Shown piece by piece: positions 41,776-53,200 of a stretch of 64,000 bases of DNA. Each line of letters opens with the position of its first letter. Position 1 is the first letter of the stretch. The position numbers and the translations under genes are program-made. The notes below the pieces were generated by a model. It worked only from the letters and a program-made list of their open reading frames with translations. It had not been told where the DNA came from and ran no database searches. The stretch is from Drosophila pseudoobscura (Eukaryota; Arthropoda; Insecta; Diptera; Drosophilidae), in assembly GCF_009870125.1 (NCBI RefSeq), contig NC_046680.1, forward strand, positions 14,279,501 through 14,343,500, given 5' to 3'.

Positions 41776-42257
41776 TATTGAAACTAAAATCCGATTTCGA
41801 GTTTTGTATGTGAATATAGGTTTCCATTTAAAAAGCAATTTACTTTTCTCAATTAAACGATATTTAAATGTAAATTTAGTTGTTAATTTAAAGCATTCAC
41901 TGACATCACATCTCCCTGATATGTTGGTTCGACATGAATGCTTTCATTAAAAGAACACGAGTGTAAGCGAATAAATAGAAGCTCCGTCAGCCGTGGCAGC
42001 CAGATTGTCCATTTTGGTGGCTCTGGTTTCACTTCTATAGTACTCGCCCAAACAATTGGCCAGTTTAAATCAGCTGAGGGACTTGGCGGCTTTTTGTTGT
42101 TCCGCAATTGAGATGGCAGTGCTTCGATAAATCACGCGACAGATGATCGCTGGTGGTGGCAGTTCCTCAAATTAAAATCGATGAAAATTATGACAGCGCT
42201 GCCAGATGTGTTTAATTGAAACGTCAGGTAACGCTTGGTACACATTTAAATTTAAAT

Positions 42258-43030
42258 TCAAACCATCACGACGGTCAATGTAGTTCTTTTACCCTTAATT
42301 GTTTTTGGTTTCCTCTTGTTTCGCATGATCTCCCAATACCAATTAACAGTGCCATAGCTCGCTTTGCTCCCTTCCGAATAGGTTTCGGAAAATGTCGAGG
42401 ATATCCAGTATGCACCCATTGGAATGGATGACGGTAAATTGCTGGTTTCGAAAACCATGTCCCGCGCGAAGAGATGACCCTACAATAGTTCATAACGGAG
42501 TTATTCAGTCCCTAGGAAGAAATCTGTGCTGCTAGTTACAACAAAAGGACAAGAGTGGTTGGCATTCGTGAACTTGTTCAATGTTTTCCACATCAATAGG
42601 CCGTAGGGTAGGAAAGCCTTCCCAGCTATCAAGTCGCACAAGTTAAACGCAACATTCGCCAGAAATGGTTTATACTGGTTGTTATAGTCCTTTTTATATA
42701 GCTTAATATGCACCTGCAAGCAAACTTTTCTCAGATATTATTCGCTAAAAATAAGTATTCCTTCTTACGGTTGGATTCCTTAAGGGTTCTTTAAGATGAC
42801 AGTCCATTTGAACAAGCGACTTCTCCCAAGTTACCGCCTTGAGGTAACATGTGACATTTTCAACGAACTTCGGATTTGTTTTGCATTCAATTTTTGTTGT
42901 TTTCAGTACCAATTCGGGTATACATCCCTGCCAAAGAGAGTCCTTAGAATTAAATCGGTATAGCGCGTGAAAAAATAAGGTTTCGTACCTTTGGGAAAAC
43001 CACCAGCAAACAGAGAAGAACGATCATCAT
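42258..43030 (-). CDS. DUF1091 (DM8) family secreted protein, copy B
   Basis: Paralogue of copy A, 198 residues. The minus-strand exons are 43030-42989, 42927-42769, 42713-42540 and 42479-42258, all phase 0. The signal peptide is MMIVLLCLLVVFPKG. The core aligns with copy A through exons 2 and 3: KTTKIECKTNPKFVENVTCYLKA opposite KTTNLECFTIPMLTANASCILKA, then NANHSCPFV and FARDMVFETSNLPSSIP opposite FARDLFIDESVVPIKLP. The C-terminal tails are unrelated in sequence. A short upstream frame (ATG CGA TCG TGA) overlaps the leader. The copies are clearly diverged, so this duplication is old compared with the one that produced the collapsed copy. Confidence 0.85.
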
Positions 43031-43385
43031 CACGATCGCATGGAAACTAGCAACTGAAAGAGTCTACCTTTCACCCTAACGATTTAATGGCTTTATAAAT
43101 CACATTTTTCCCTCGTAATTACACTACTAATCTATGTAAAGATCAGTCTGGTTTGATTGAAAAGTCGTATATAATGACCTACGACCCCCCTCATATGATC
43201 GTGCTTTTTGAAAATCGGAAACCTTTTTTGTTTTTTTTTAGAAAACTATACCTCAGGGTGTATATATGTATTTCAGTAGTAGCTTTCCCGATTCGATTCG
43301 GAACATAACCAAAGACTAATTACTAGCATTGAAATTCGTTTAGGCATTAATAATTTCAGTGATCTGAGTTTAATGCTTATCGAGC

Positions 43386-46300
43386 TTAATCGCTGACGCG
43401 GGCATAGACTACGGCCGTACGTGATGGGCTGTAGACCTCAATGAAGTTGGAACGACCAGCGTATCCCTCCGGGTCGGAGCGATGCTTAACATTGCCATCG
43501 ATGCGGTTGTGGCCGCCAAACCTAGGATCGTCTGAGGAGAGCACCGCCTGATAGGTGCCCGCCCAGTTGGTGCCCACGCGGTAGCCAGTAAAGCTCTGGT
43601 GTATATGGAAGTTAAAGACGAAGACCAGTCCGGCACGCTCAAAGGCGATGATCTTGTCGCCCTCGTGCTTCCAGCTGACGTAGGCGGGTCCGGAATGCAG
43701 CCAACCGTAGCGCTGCTCAGCCTCGTTCATGGCCCGATCGAACTCATTGAGGTATTTGTACTTCAGCATGTTGTCGTCCACCAGGTTCCACTGCCGACGG
43801 GCATAGTGGTACGAGTCGTTGTTGCCCACGCGGGGGAAGTCCAGCCACTCGGGATGTCCAAACTCATTGCCCATGAAGTTCAGATAGGCCTCTCCGCCGA
43901 GGGCATGTGTGATCAGGCGTATCATCTTGTGCAGTGCCAGGCCACGATCGATAATCAAGCTGGAGTCCGACTGCGTCGACATGTGCGTGTACATTTCCTT
44001 GTCCATAAGCCAGAAGGCAATGGTCTTGTCCCCGACCAGGGCCTGATCGTGCGACTCTGCGTACGCCACCGTATTTTCCATCCAGCGGCGATTGGTTAGG
44101 GTGTGGACCACGTCCCCCATGCTCCATTGGTCGTCGCTCTGCTCCTTGAGCAGCTCAATCCACTTGTCCGGTATAGCCATGCCCAGGCGATAATCGAAGC
44201 CAATGCCGCCCTCCGAGACGGGACGGCACAGAGTCGGCATTCCCGAGACATCCTACAAAAGATATTTATGTGAAAGATGTCGCCAGGGTTCGCTAGGGAC
44301 TGACTTACCTCCGCAATGGTGATGACTTCGGGGTCCAGCGTGTGCAGCATATGATTGGCCAGCCCCAGATAGTTGAGAGCATCCGTGTCGACATTCAGGC
44401 CAAAGTACTCATTGTAATCGCCGCTGAAGCCCTCGCCAATGCCTCGCGAGTGGTACAGCATTGAGGTGACGCCATCGAAACGGTAGCCATCAAAGTTGTA
44501 CTCGTCGTGCCACCAGCGCAGGTTGGACAGCAAGAAGCGCAGCACCTCGTACTCCACATAGTTGAACAGACGACTGTCCCACAGAGAGTGCTCGCCGCGG
44601 GCTCCGTCGTGGAAGAAGCAGCTATTGGTGCCGTCAAACTGGTTCAAGCCATCCTGTACATTCTTCGAGGCATGCGAGTGGACGACATCCAACAGGACAT
44701 ACAGCCCGTGGGAATGGGCAACATCAATCATTCGCTTCAACTGTTCTGGGTTGCCGCAGCGGCTGGAGGCGGCATAGAAGCTGGTCACCTGGTAGCCAAA
44801 GCTGGCATAGTAGGCGTGCTCCATGATGGCCATCACCTGGATGCAGTTGTACCCCTGCCGCTTGATGCGGGGCACAATGCGATCGGCGAACTCGTCGTAG
44901 GTGCCCACGCGCGGCTCCTGCGAGGCAATGCCCACATGGCACTCGTAAATCCTTAAGGACTTGGGCCTGGCTGGACGGGAATGCTGGCGCTGGTAGCGCT
45001 CCGATTCTGGTGGCTGCCACACGTACTGCTTGTAGTTAACCCCTTGGTTGGCCTCCTTTGGTGGCTGCACCACATACTTGGCCCAGGGCGACAGGCGATC
45101 CAGCAAGTGATCAGAATGGTTCCGAATGATGATCTTAATCTCGCTCAGGTGCTTGATCTGTGGACTGCCATCCGCATTGGGGGGCAGATGCAGCTCCCAC
45201 TTGCCAAACTCAAGTTTCTTGAAGGGATGCGACTCCCAGTGCCAGTTATCTGTGGGGGTGGGGATGGGAAATCATTAGTTCTGTTGGTGATAGCTGCGAA
45301 AAGCGTCCCACTTACTGAAGTCGCCTGCCAGATAGACATTCTTGGCCCCCGGTGCCCACTCCCGGGCAATCACCGAGTTGTCCGGCTGAAAGTGCAGGCC
45401 GTAGTATTTGTATCCCTGCGTGAACTGGTCCATTCCGCCATCGCCTTGGTTGATCTTGTCCAGCCACTCCTGGAGTACGCCATGTCTGCAAAGAATCAAA
45501 CGCCAAACAGTTGAGATCTGCATCTGCGATGATAAAATAAAGATCGCATAGCGCGCAGCCCTGAATTTGACACAATTTCGGCCACAAGCCCGCAAAGGCG
45601 TGAGCGTCAGCGACCAAGGCCAAAATCATCTCATTCATGCTGCAAACACGCCGGTAACACGCTGCGAATCCAACAGATACACTATGGTCCGAATGACCAC
45701 TTTTGTTGGCAAAATTAATAACTCGCGAATGGAACAAGATTTTTATACCCGATACTCAAAATGAGTATTGGGATATATTAGATTTGTGGTAAAAGTGGAT
45801 GTGTGAATGAATCGTTTCCGACCCCATAAAGGAGTGTGGCATAGGGTCAGTACCGAGACTCTGGTACCGCTGATGCTGGCAGACCCGAAGGTGTGGGGAA
45901 GCGGCTGCGGAGTTCGCCTCTAGCGTGATGCGAACGCTAGAGAGAAGGCGGAAGGAGCAGACGGAGTAGGGGTCCACGCCACTGCGAAGCAATGCTTTGC
46001 GGCAGTACCGCAGACCGCGGGGGTACTCCCTGTACTCCTGTCCGTTAATTAAGATAAATATAAAATGTATAGTATATTATATACAAAAAAAAAAAAAAAA
46101 CACGCACGGAGGCAACAATCACCGGTGACCTTCTAATGACATTGCGAACACAGTTTTTCCAACTGCATGGCGCTCAAGCCTGCAGGCCAATGCAACTGAT
46201 ATGATTATGCATCTGATCTGCGACCGGCACTGGACAACAGACCGGAGGGTGGGGCTTATCAGCCGCGCACATAAAGCCGGCGCCAACCTTGGATTACATG

Positions 46301-46427
46301 ACCGACAGCCGGCAGCGGGCGAACTTACTTACCGTCGTCGGATCTCACGCTCGAAAGGCCTCAAGTAGCCATCCGTTGAGAATAGTGTCTCGATGTCCTT
46401 AACCTTAACTTTCATGGCGTCGCCCAT
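43386..46427 (-). CDS. AGBE: 1,4-alpha-glucan branching enzyme (glycogen branching enzyme)
   Basis: GH13 enzyme that makes alpha-1,6 branch points in glycogen; cytosolic. The minus-strand exons are 46427-46333, 45485-45316, 45249-44309 and 44252-43386, giving 690 residues. The N-terminal part has the carbohydrate-binding module 48 region ([14 protein letters not shown]). The GH13 barrel shows all key motifs: DVVHSH, the nucleophile D347 in [11 protein letters not shown], the acid/base E402 in VITIAE, split across an intron from DVSGMP, and the transition-state pair in [23 protein letters not shown] is typical of branching enzymes. The C-terminal beta-domain ends with [12 protein letters not shown]. 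Intron 1 carries a dispersed repeat. Confidence 0.96.
45741..46100. repeat. Dispersed repeat in AGBE intron 1, possibly INE-1/SGM-like
   Basis: It begins with the widespread Drosophila sequence TATACCCGATACTCAAAATG, continues through a GC-rich part with short inverted segments (CTAGCG...CGCTAG near 45918-45932) and ends at a run of 16 A. The opening block is one I know as a multi-copy sequence in fly genomes, linked to INE-1/SGM-type non-autonomous Helitron-derived elements in the obscura group. The class is uncertain: the A tail would also fit a retroposed sequence. It lies wholly within the intron and leaves the splice sites intact. Confidence 0.5.
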
Positions 46428-47102
46428 GTCGGCGAAAAAATCAGAAGATGAAAACGGAGAACAGAGCACAGAGAAAGAGTTTCCACGACCGACGGCGACG
46501 AACTGTACTGTGCTTTTTTATCAGCCTGCAAGCCCACACAAAAGCTTTGCTTCTTTCTCGCTCGGAGAGCTTTTGTAGCGTCCAAAACAGCTGTTATTCC
46601 AAGTTTTCTTTTTCTTTTGATTCGCGCATATAAACAACAAAGCAATGCTGCACATTGCATGTTTTTCCGCCTGATAACAGAGTATGTTTAGTATATATAG
46701 ACTAATTGCCCCTGATTGATGATTGCCTTTACGGTTGACATAGTTGAACCGGCATCGAAGCGTCGTTATATGCAAATTGGATGAGATAATGCTGTTGTCG
46801 TCAAGTGCCAGGCATTTTCTTACAAACAATTATACGAGTCGTATGTTTGAAAGACTACTTTATTAAAAAAAACAAGGTCTATTACATGCACCACCAACAA
46901 GAAAAGCCATTAAAATGTAGTGCAATGCTGGTCGAAGCTGAAATATTAAGCAAGTGGAGGGTGTTCATCATAGTTGAACTGCAATATTCCATACTGATCA
47001 TAAAGTTTTCAATTGTACTCGAAAGTGCGTAAGATTAGGACTACAATCCAGATACAATTAACATTAATACTAAACACACTCAAGAAGTCCTCCATGTATG
47101 CT
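46428..47102. other. Spacer between AGBE and Spt-I
   Basis: About 675 bases between two minus-strand genes. It holds the AGBE upstream region and the Spt-I 3' UTR. TTTATT at 46859-46864 (AATAAA on the minus strand) is the likely Spt-I poly(A) signal. No coding sequence is seen. Confidence 0.6.
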
Positions 47103-48753
47103 CTAAAGGACTGCGCTGCTAACATTCTCGATGATCTCAAAAGCGGCGGAAATCTCCGCCTCTTCCAGCAGACGGTTCACGGCAACTCGTATACTAGGAC
47201 GCACTGGCTTGCGTTCCCTATTCTGCAGGTAGGCTGCCTCCACGACCGCCACGCCTCGAGCAATACACTGCGGATGGGGATAATGTTAGACTACATTTTG
47301 AATATACAGCACGAGGAGCAACAATACCTTGTCGGCAACATCTATGAGGCGCTTCCGTTCCGCATCGAAGGTTTCTCCGGGAATGGCCAAATACAAGTGC
47401 TTGACGGGGGACAACTCATCGCCGCACAGGCGCAGCTTGGAGAAACGCGAAAAGATCTGATGCAACAACTGGGCTTTGGCCTGCAATTGCTCAAAGATTT
47501 GCGGCTCCCGTTCGAAACGATCGAGGGCAGAAATGGCAGCTTGGGTCAGCATGGGCGGCAGTGAAGCGGAAAATATGTAGCCCAGGCCGGAGAGACGCTG
47601 ATGCTCGGCTATGAAATGTGAGCCCACGCAGAAGCCGCCAATGGTGGCCATGGATCCCTCCATACCAGCGGATATCAGATCGATTTCGTCCCGCTAATGG
47701 AAAAGACGAGATAAGTTTGGTTTCTCAATGAAAAGTCCTTCACTTACGTCGATATTGAAGTGCTCGGTGACACCTCGTCCTCCTTTGCCAAGTGTGCCAA
47801 AGGAAACGCTCTCATCGATGAAAATACGCAATTTGTATTGCTTGCGCAGAGCCACGAGCTCGGGAAGCGGACAAATCTTGCCCGTATTCATGTAGATGCC
47901 CTCTGCAACAAGAAATCGACGCGTCTTGAGAGCCTTCTTGGGGTTCTTCTGATCACGCTTCTCCTGCTCGACGAGCAGCCTCTCAAGATCCTTGACATCA
48001 TTGTGTTTAAAGAATGCGATCGTGCTGCGAGACGCATCCAATCCCTTTTGAATGGCAAAGTTGACACCTTCATCTCTGGAAGGGTAGAGGAGCTGTTGAA
48101 AACCCAACATATAGCCAATTTTCAAAAATTACTTACACAAATATAATGTCGCCACGCTTGGCGTATGCGGGAATGGCGCTGGCCACCGTCGAAAAGCCAT
48201 AGGAATACACAATAGCTTCCTCGAGGTCCATGAACTTGGCAATACGCTCCTCCAGCTCCAAGTGCACATCCATAGTTCCATAGAAACCGCGAGGACCACA
48301 CGATCCGACACCATATTTGCGCAGAGACTTGCACGCCTCCTCCAGAATGTCCTGGTCTTCAAGGAAACCCAAGTAGTTGTGCGAGCCCAGGTTGAGGCAA
48401 TCGTGTCCATCGACGTTTATGCGCTTGCCCACCTTGGACGCCACCAAACGGGTGCGCAGCAAGGGATGATCTGGATCAGTTTCACCCACCAAGGGTTCTG
48501 GCTCATAGTTCTCAATTATGAAGTCCTCCTCCTCTTTGGTAAAGCGACGGCGCCGTCCACCGCCCCGTTTATGGAGCAGCAGCCAGATGACGGTAATGAG
48601 CAGGAATATTTCTAGAACAAGTGCAAACGTGGGTGTCTGTCCCAAGAGGCAATGGTTATCGCATGACGACGAAGGTATACAAATTATAGGCGTTGGCATA
48701 CTCACATTCCGAAAGATGGTCCCAATTTCGTTAAATAATTGAATCACCGCCAT
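47103..48753 (-). CDS. Spt-I: Serine palmitoyltransferase subunit 1 (LCB1)
   Basis: Non-catalytic subunit of serine palmitoyltransferase, the first step of sphingolipid synthesis, in the ER membrane. The minus-strand exons are 48753-48706, 48636-48137, 48075-47748, 47693-47328 and 47267-47103, giving 468 residues; human SPTLC1 has 473. A membrane span ([17 protein letters not shown]) lies near residues 20-38. The fold is the aminotransferase-like alpha-oxoamine synthase type. The site that holds the PLP lysine in LCB2 reads [12 protein letters not shown], with no lysine, as expected for LCB1. The cysteine equivalent to human C133, mutated in hereditary sensory neuropathy, is present at about residue 129 ([11 protein letters not shown]). 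The first intron is 69 bases and open in frame. Confidence 0.95.
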
Positions 48754-50296
48754 TTTGTCAGGTTCACCTCAGTTCTTTCTGTGGAAAATCAATTGAAACC
48801 GCCTTAATTTCTGACTGTGGTATGTGTCATCCAAACGACGCTTTCTTATCACAATTCGAGTACATCTGCACATATTTTATGTATGAATGTACATTATTTA
48901 GACACCGATACGAAGATCTATAGCAAATTGCGCACGAATATACTTACAAGCAGAATTATGTACGGTTAATATACTATCATTACCTTGCTAATCTAATGAT
49001 CGTGTCGCTAGTGGCTGATATTTTAGATAAAAGCGTGCACAGAAGTGTGCCGCACGGCGCAATCAGCTGAACAAAAATATCTGTGGTATTCCAGTCATAG
49101 ATTTTAGTTTGATTTTGGTTTGATTCAAATCAAATTATGTGTGAATGGTCATAACAAACAATCATTGTAGTGTTGGTAATGGCACCATTTTTGCTAAAAT
49201 TAGATGTTAATCAACACCAAGTCTTACCAAACTGTACCTTCAAAATATAATTATCTTCATTTCCGAGCGCTGCTATCACTTCGTCTAGAAAGAAAAAGGT
49301 ACAGCTTATATTTCTATCGGTCACTGTGCCTGGTCGAGTGCGACCACAGCAGTAAATAATTCGAATTCCCTGCCTAATTCACATTTAATAATGGATTTTC
49401 GTTTTTCTTGGAAAAAGAAATCAATTTCAAATCGTTTAAAGAAGCAAAATACCCTCTACGATGGCAGTTGAAAATATATTGAATTTGAATAGAGGAAAAT
49501 ATATTTTTTAGGATGAATTCGAGATAAAAAACATTTGTTTCTTTCTACAAAGCCAACAAAAATATCGTATCGACATTTTTTGTTTAATCACGCAAAATAT
49601 TTTCCGAATATACTGATAAAACGTCTTATCAAATGTCCCAAATCGCCGCCCTCATGTAACTACGGGACCTTTGAGCGAGCAAAGTTCTTGGTCCGTCAGC
49701 AATTACCATTCCGGCAATAATAATTAAACATTTTTGGTTAAGTCGCTTTCAATGCATAGATTTATTTGTTAAACTTTCCTTGCTTATAGTTGTCTTCCAA
49801 CTGTTTATGTTGTTTCATCAATTTAAAACAATAATCGTAATAAAACGTTAGAACAAATTGTACTGTCTAGAGATTGTGTACTGCCAAAAATTTAAAATCA
49901 TGTTTCTGTGTATTGCTCTAAGGGAGCAAAAGACAAATGCCCGTTGGAAAATAGAAACCGAATATAGAGGTGGATGTGGATGTCGTAGACTACATTTAAC
50001 CAATATGAAATAAAATAGTATCTGGAGTCTGTTTCATAGTACACAGTTTAGTATTATGTTTTGTGTGTCGCAAGATCGGGTATGGTTGCCTTTTGTGGTG
50101 GTTTGGACTAGCCCAAACGGCCAGACGCTTAAAACTGGCCAAACTAAGGTTTATTTTTGTTTTAATCGGTTTGTTAATGTTTAAAAACTATCATATAAAG
50201 TTTAGTTTAGTTCATTTTTTGTTTGCTTCTGTCCAAATGAAGATTTGCCTGTTGACAGACGGACAGAGGTGCGGGAGTGCAGGATGCCGCTTTATG
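48754..50296. other. Intergenic region between Spt-I and the hnRNP U homologue
   Basis: About 1.5 kb, AT-rich. The right part is probably the hnRNP U 3' UTR: AATAAA on the minus strand at 50155-50150 and again at 49766-49761. The left part should hold the Spt-I promoter. A near-palindrome TTTGATTCAAATCAAA lies around 49119-49135. I see no gene. Confidence 0.55.
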
Positions 50297-53200
50297 CTAC
50301 TTCTTGTCGGCGCCAGAATTGGACTGTGTGGAGTATGAATATTGAGACCAATAATGATTGGTGGCACCGCCATCATTATTCCCAGCGACGCCTCCTACAC
50401 TGCCGCTCGCGCCTCCACTGGCATTACCGACCGCTGCTCCACCAGAGCCCTGTGCCTGTTGCTGGAGGGGAAGAGAATTCAAGTGCATTTCATTTAGTCG
50501 TCTTTCGAGGGCCGAAACGAATGAATGTCTTTGCTTACCTGCCACCAGGACATCCACTGTTGTTGTTGCTGAGGATCGGCACCCTGCCAGGCTTGCTGCT
50601 GCTGGTTTCCATAACCAGCTAAAATAAAAACGACAACATTTTAGTTGCTTTATCTAAGCGGATTGATAACTATTCTCCGTACGCACCCTGCATTTGATTA
50701 TATCCCCAATATGGTTGCTGGCCGGCGGTCTGTTGCTGCTGCTGCTGTGGGTACTGTTGTGACGGCTGCTGCTGTTGCTGCTGCCAGACTCCTGTCTGAT
50801 GCAGCTGCTGTTGCTGCTGGGTATAGGTGCTCCACTTGCCGCTTAGAGAGGACTGCAAAGAATAAATCGTGAATTAGCAGAAAGTCGGTGGCGACTTATC
50901 ACACCACTCACCTTGCCGCCGCCGGCTGTTCCACTCGTTTGCTGCTTGTACTGATCGTAAACACCGCCACCTCCTCCTACGCCACTTCCGGCCGAATTAT
51001 TGCCATACTTAGGCACAGATTGGGCAGCTGACCGCTCATAGCCACCGCGACTATCTTCTTTGGTGTCGCGGTGGCCAGGCCGAAAATCCCGTTGTTGATG
51101 AGTGCCTCCTCCGGAGCGGTAGCTACTCTGGCTGCTTCCCCGATTCCGATCCGTACTACCTATTCGGCTGCGATCATTGCCGCGATCTCGATCGCGATAG
51201 TCTCGCGAGCTACCGTATCCGCGATCATCGTACCCGCTTCGGCGGTTGTTCTGCATCCAGTTTTGCTGACCGCCGCCTCCTCCGCCCCCACCTCCGCTGC
51301 CGCCAGTGTACCCACGATTACGGTTGTCATAGCCACGACTGCCGCCTCCGGCACCACCGCCGCCGCCGCCGCCACCACCTCCATAGCCACGGTCGTCGTA
51401 GCCGCTCCTGCGATTGTTCTGCATCCAGTTCTGTTGGCCACCACCGCCCCCGCCTCCGCCGCCACCTCCATAGCTGGTCCGGCGATTGTCATAGCCACGG
51501 CTGCCCCCGCCGCCACCGCCACTGTTGCTGGAGTAACCTCCGCCGCCACCACCACCGCCGCCGCCTCCACCGCCACCGCGCCTCGAGTCATTCCATCGGC
51601 TTTCGTGTCGCTGTCCGCCATATTCCCGGCGACGATCATCGTTGTAGCGATTGCGGTTGCGCTCGTCACGTCGGTAATTGTCGCGGCCGCCCCGAGATCG
51701 CTTGTCCCTGGACCTGTCCGCATCGATAGCCTTCTTGCCCTTCTCGTTGTACTTCTTCACCTCGCTCTTGGCCTCGTCGCCGCTCAGCTCCGTGTAGATT
51801 ATGTCATCGAACCAGCCAAACTCCAGCGAGGGCAGAGTGAAGTTGGCTGCAAAAAGAGTGATTTGGCATTACAATTATGACTGAAGTTTATGCTGTGTGA
51901 GATTTACGTGTTATCAATATACACATTACACATTATATAAGGTAAGAGGCCAGGACGGGACTGGAATAGAGGATGTGGGACAACTGTGGGAGCCGTGTGA
52001 AGGCGAAATCTTGTTGATTTACTTGAGAGAGAGGGAGATTCTAGAACTCAAAGAAGCAACCGCAGCAGCACAGGCTGTGCTGGAGTTCAACCGGTTGTTT
52101 ACTAGGACTATTTCAATGTAATTGAATGAGAGATCCCTTTCTCCTTGAGGGAGGGGAAAATTAAATCTTTTTTTTCTTTAGACAAACAAAGTTTTTTGAG
52201 GAAAAGGCGCTCGCACACGTTGCTTCCCAGTTGTTTTGGGGAAACGGGGTTTGTTGGGATTGCATAAGACATTATAGATAGATAGATTTATGAATAAAGT
52301 AAATCATAATAAAATCGAAATTATAAGCGAATGCGAGATATCTGTAGAGTCTTACAGTTACAATTACGTACAGATATACATAAAATGCAGCTGCTTACAA
52401 ACTAAATACTTTACATAACAAATTGTATTGCATAGTCTTTTCATTTCTTTTTTTTTGTACATAAATGCCTCCTTAAAGTAGGGTAGTATGTATGTATGTA
52501 TATGTATATATAGATACACAGTCGTACATTATCTGGATATTTGTCAATTGTTTCAATTCGTTGCCATGTGTGGTGGACAATATTTACCTCGTAAGTTATT
52601 AATTGTTGATTCTTTAACTGTAAAAGCATTTCCCTTTTCCTCTTTTTCGGCGATCCGACGTTTCAACTCATCTTCGCCGGGTATGCAAACGACCGCAATG
52701 CGTTTGAAGTCGTTGAAACCCTTCATTTTACGTCGCTGGGCCGAGGCATAGGCATTCGTCTACAAGTATATAGTTGATCGTTTGGTTGGTTGGGGTTTTG
52801 AATAGATTGTAGTCTGCCAGTTGTTGTTGGAGTTGTTGGTTTTGGGGATGGTTGGTTGTAGTTGTTGTAGTTTTGTTGGATAGTCGGTGAGAAACGAAAC
52901 ACGTTGATGATTCTGTTGTTGCAGGACGATGCAAACCCCGGGAAACGCAGACGTAGTCGCCGTTTATCGTCGGGAGACACCAACTCCGGTTTCAGTTTTG
53001 GCGCTTACAAGCTAACACATACCTGTCACAAGGTCACTCACTCACACCCACACACACAAACTCCACTTGACTGCACTCCACTCCGCCAGGGAGTAGGGAG
53101 GAGTACCGGGCGGATTAGGGTGCGGGGGTTGTACTCATATAATACCTAGGACGGGGCCTCGGGGGCCCTATTAACAACAACTAACAACAGTTGACTAATG

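Noticed and set aside
41883-42107. 74-codon minus-strand frame between the two DUF1091 genes
   Set aside because: It does not resemble DUF1091 and overlaps the upstream flank that is duplicated at 40.7-40.8 kb, so it is spacer.
51071-51880. 269-codon Ala/Thr-rich plus-strand frame
   Set aside because: Antisense of the Gly/Arg-rich region of the hnRNP U homologue; repeat-driven open frame.
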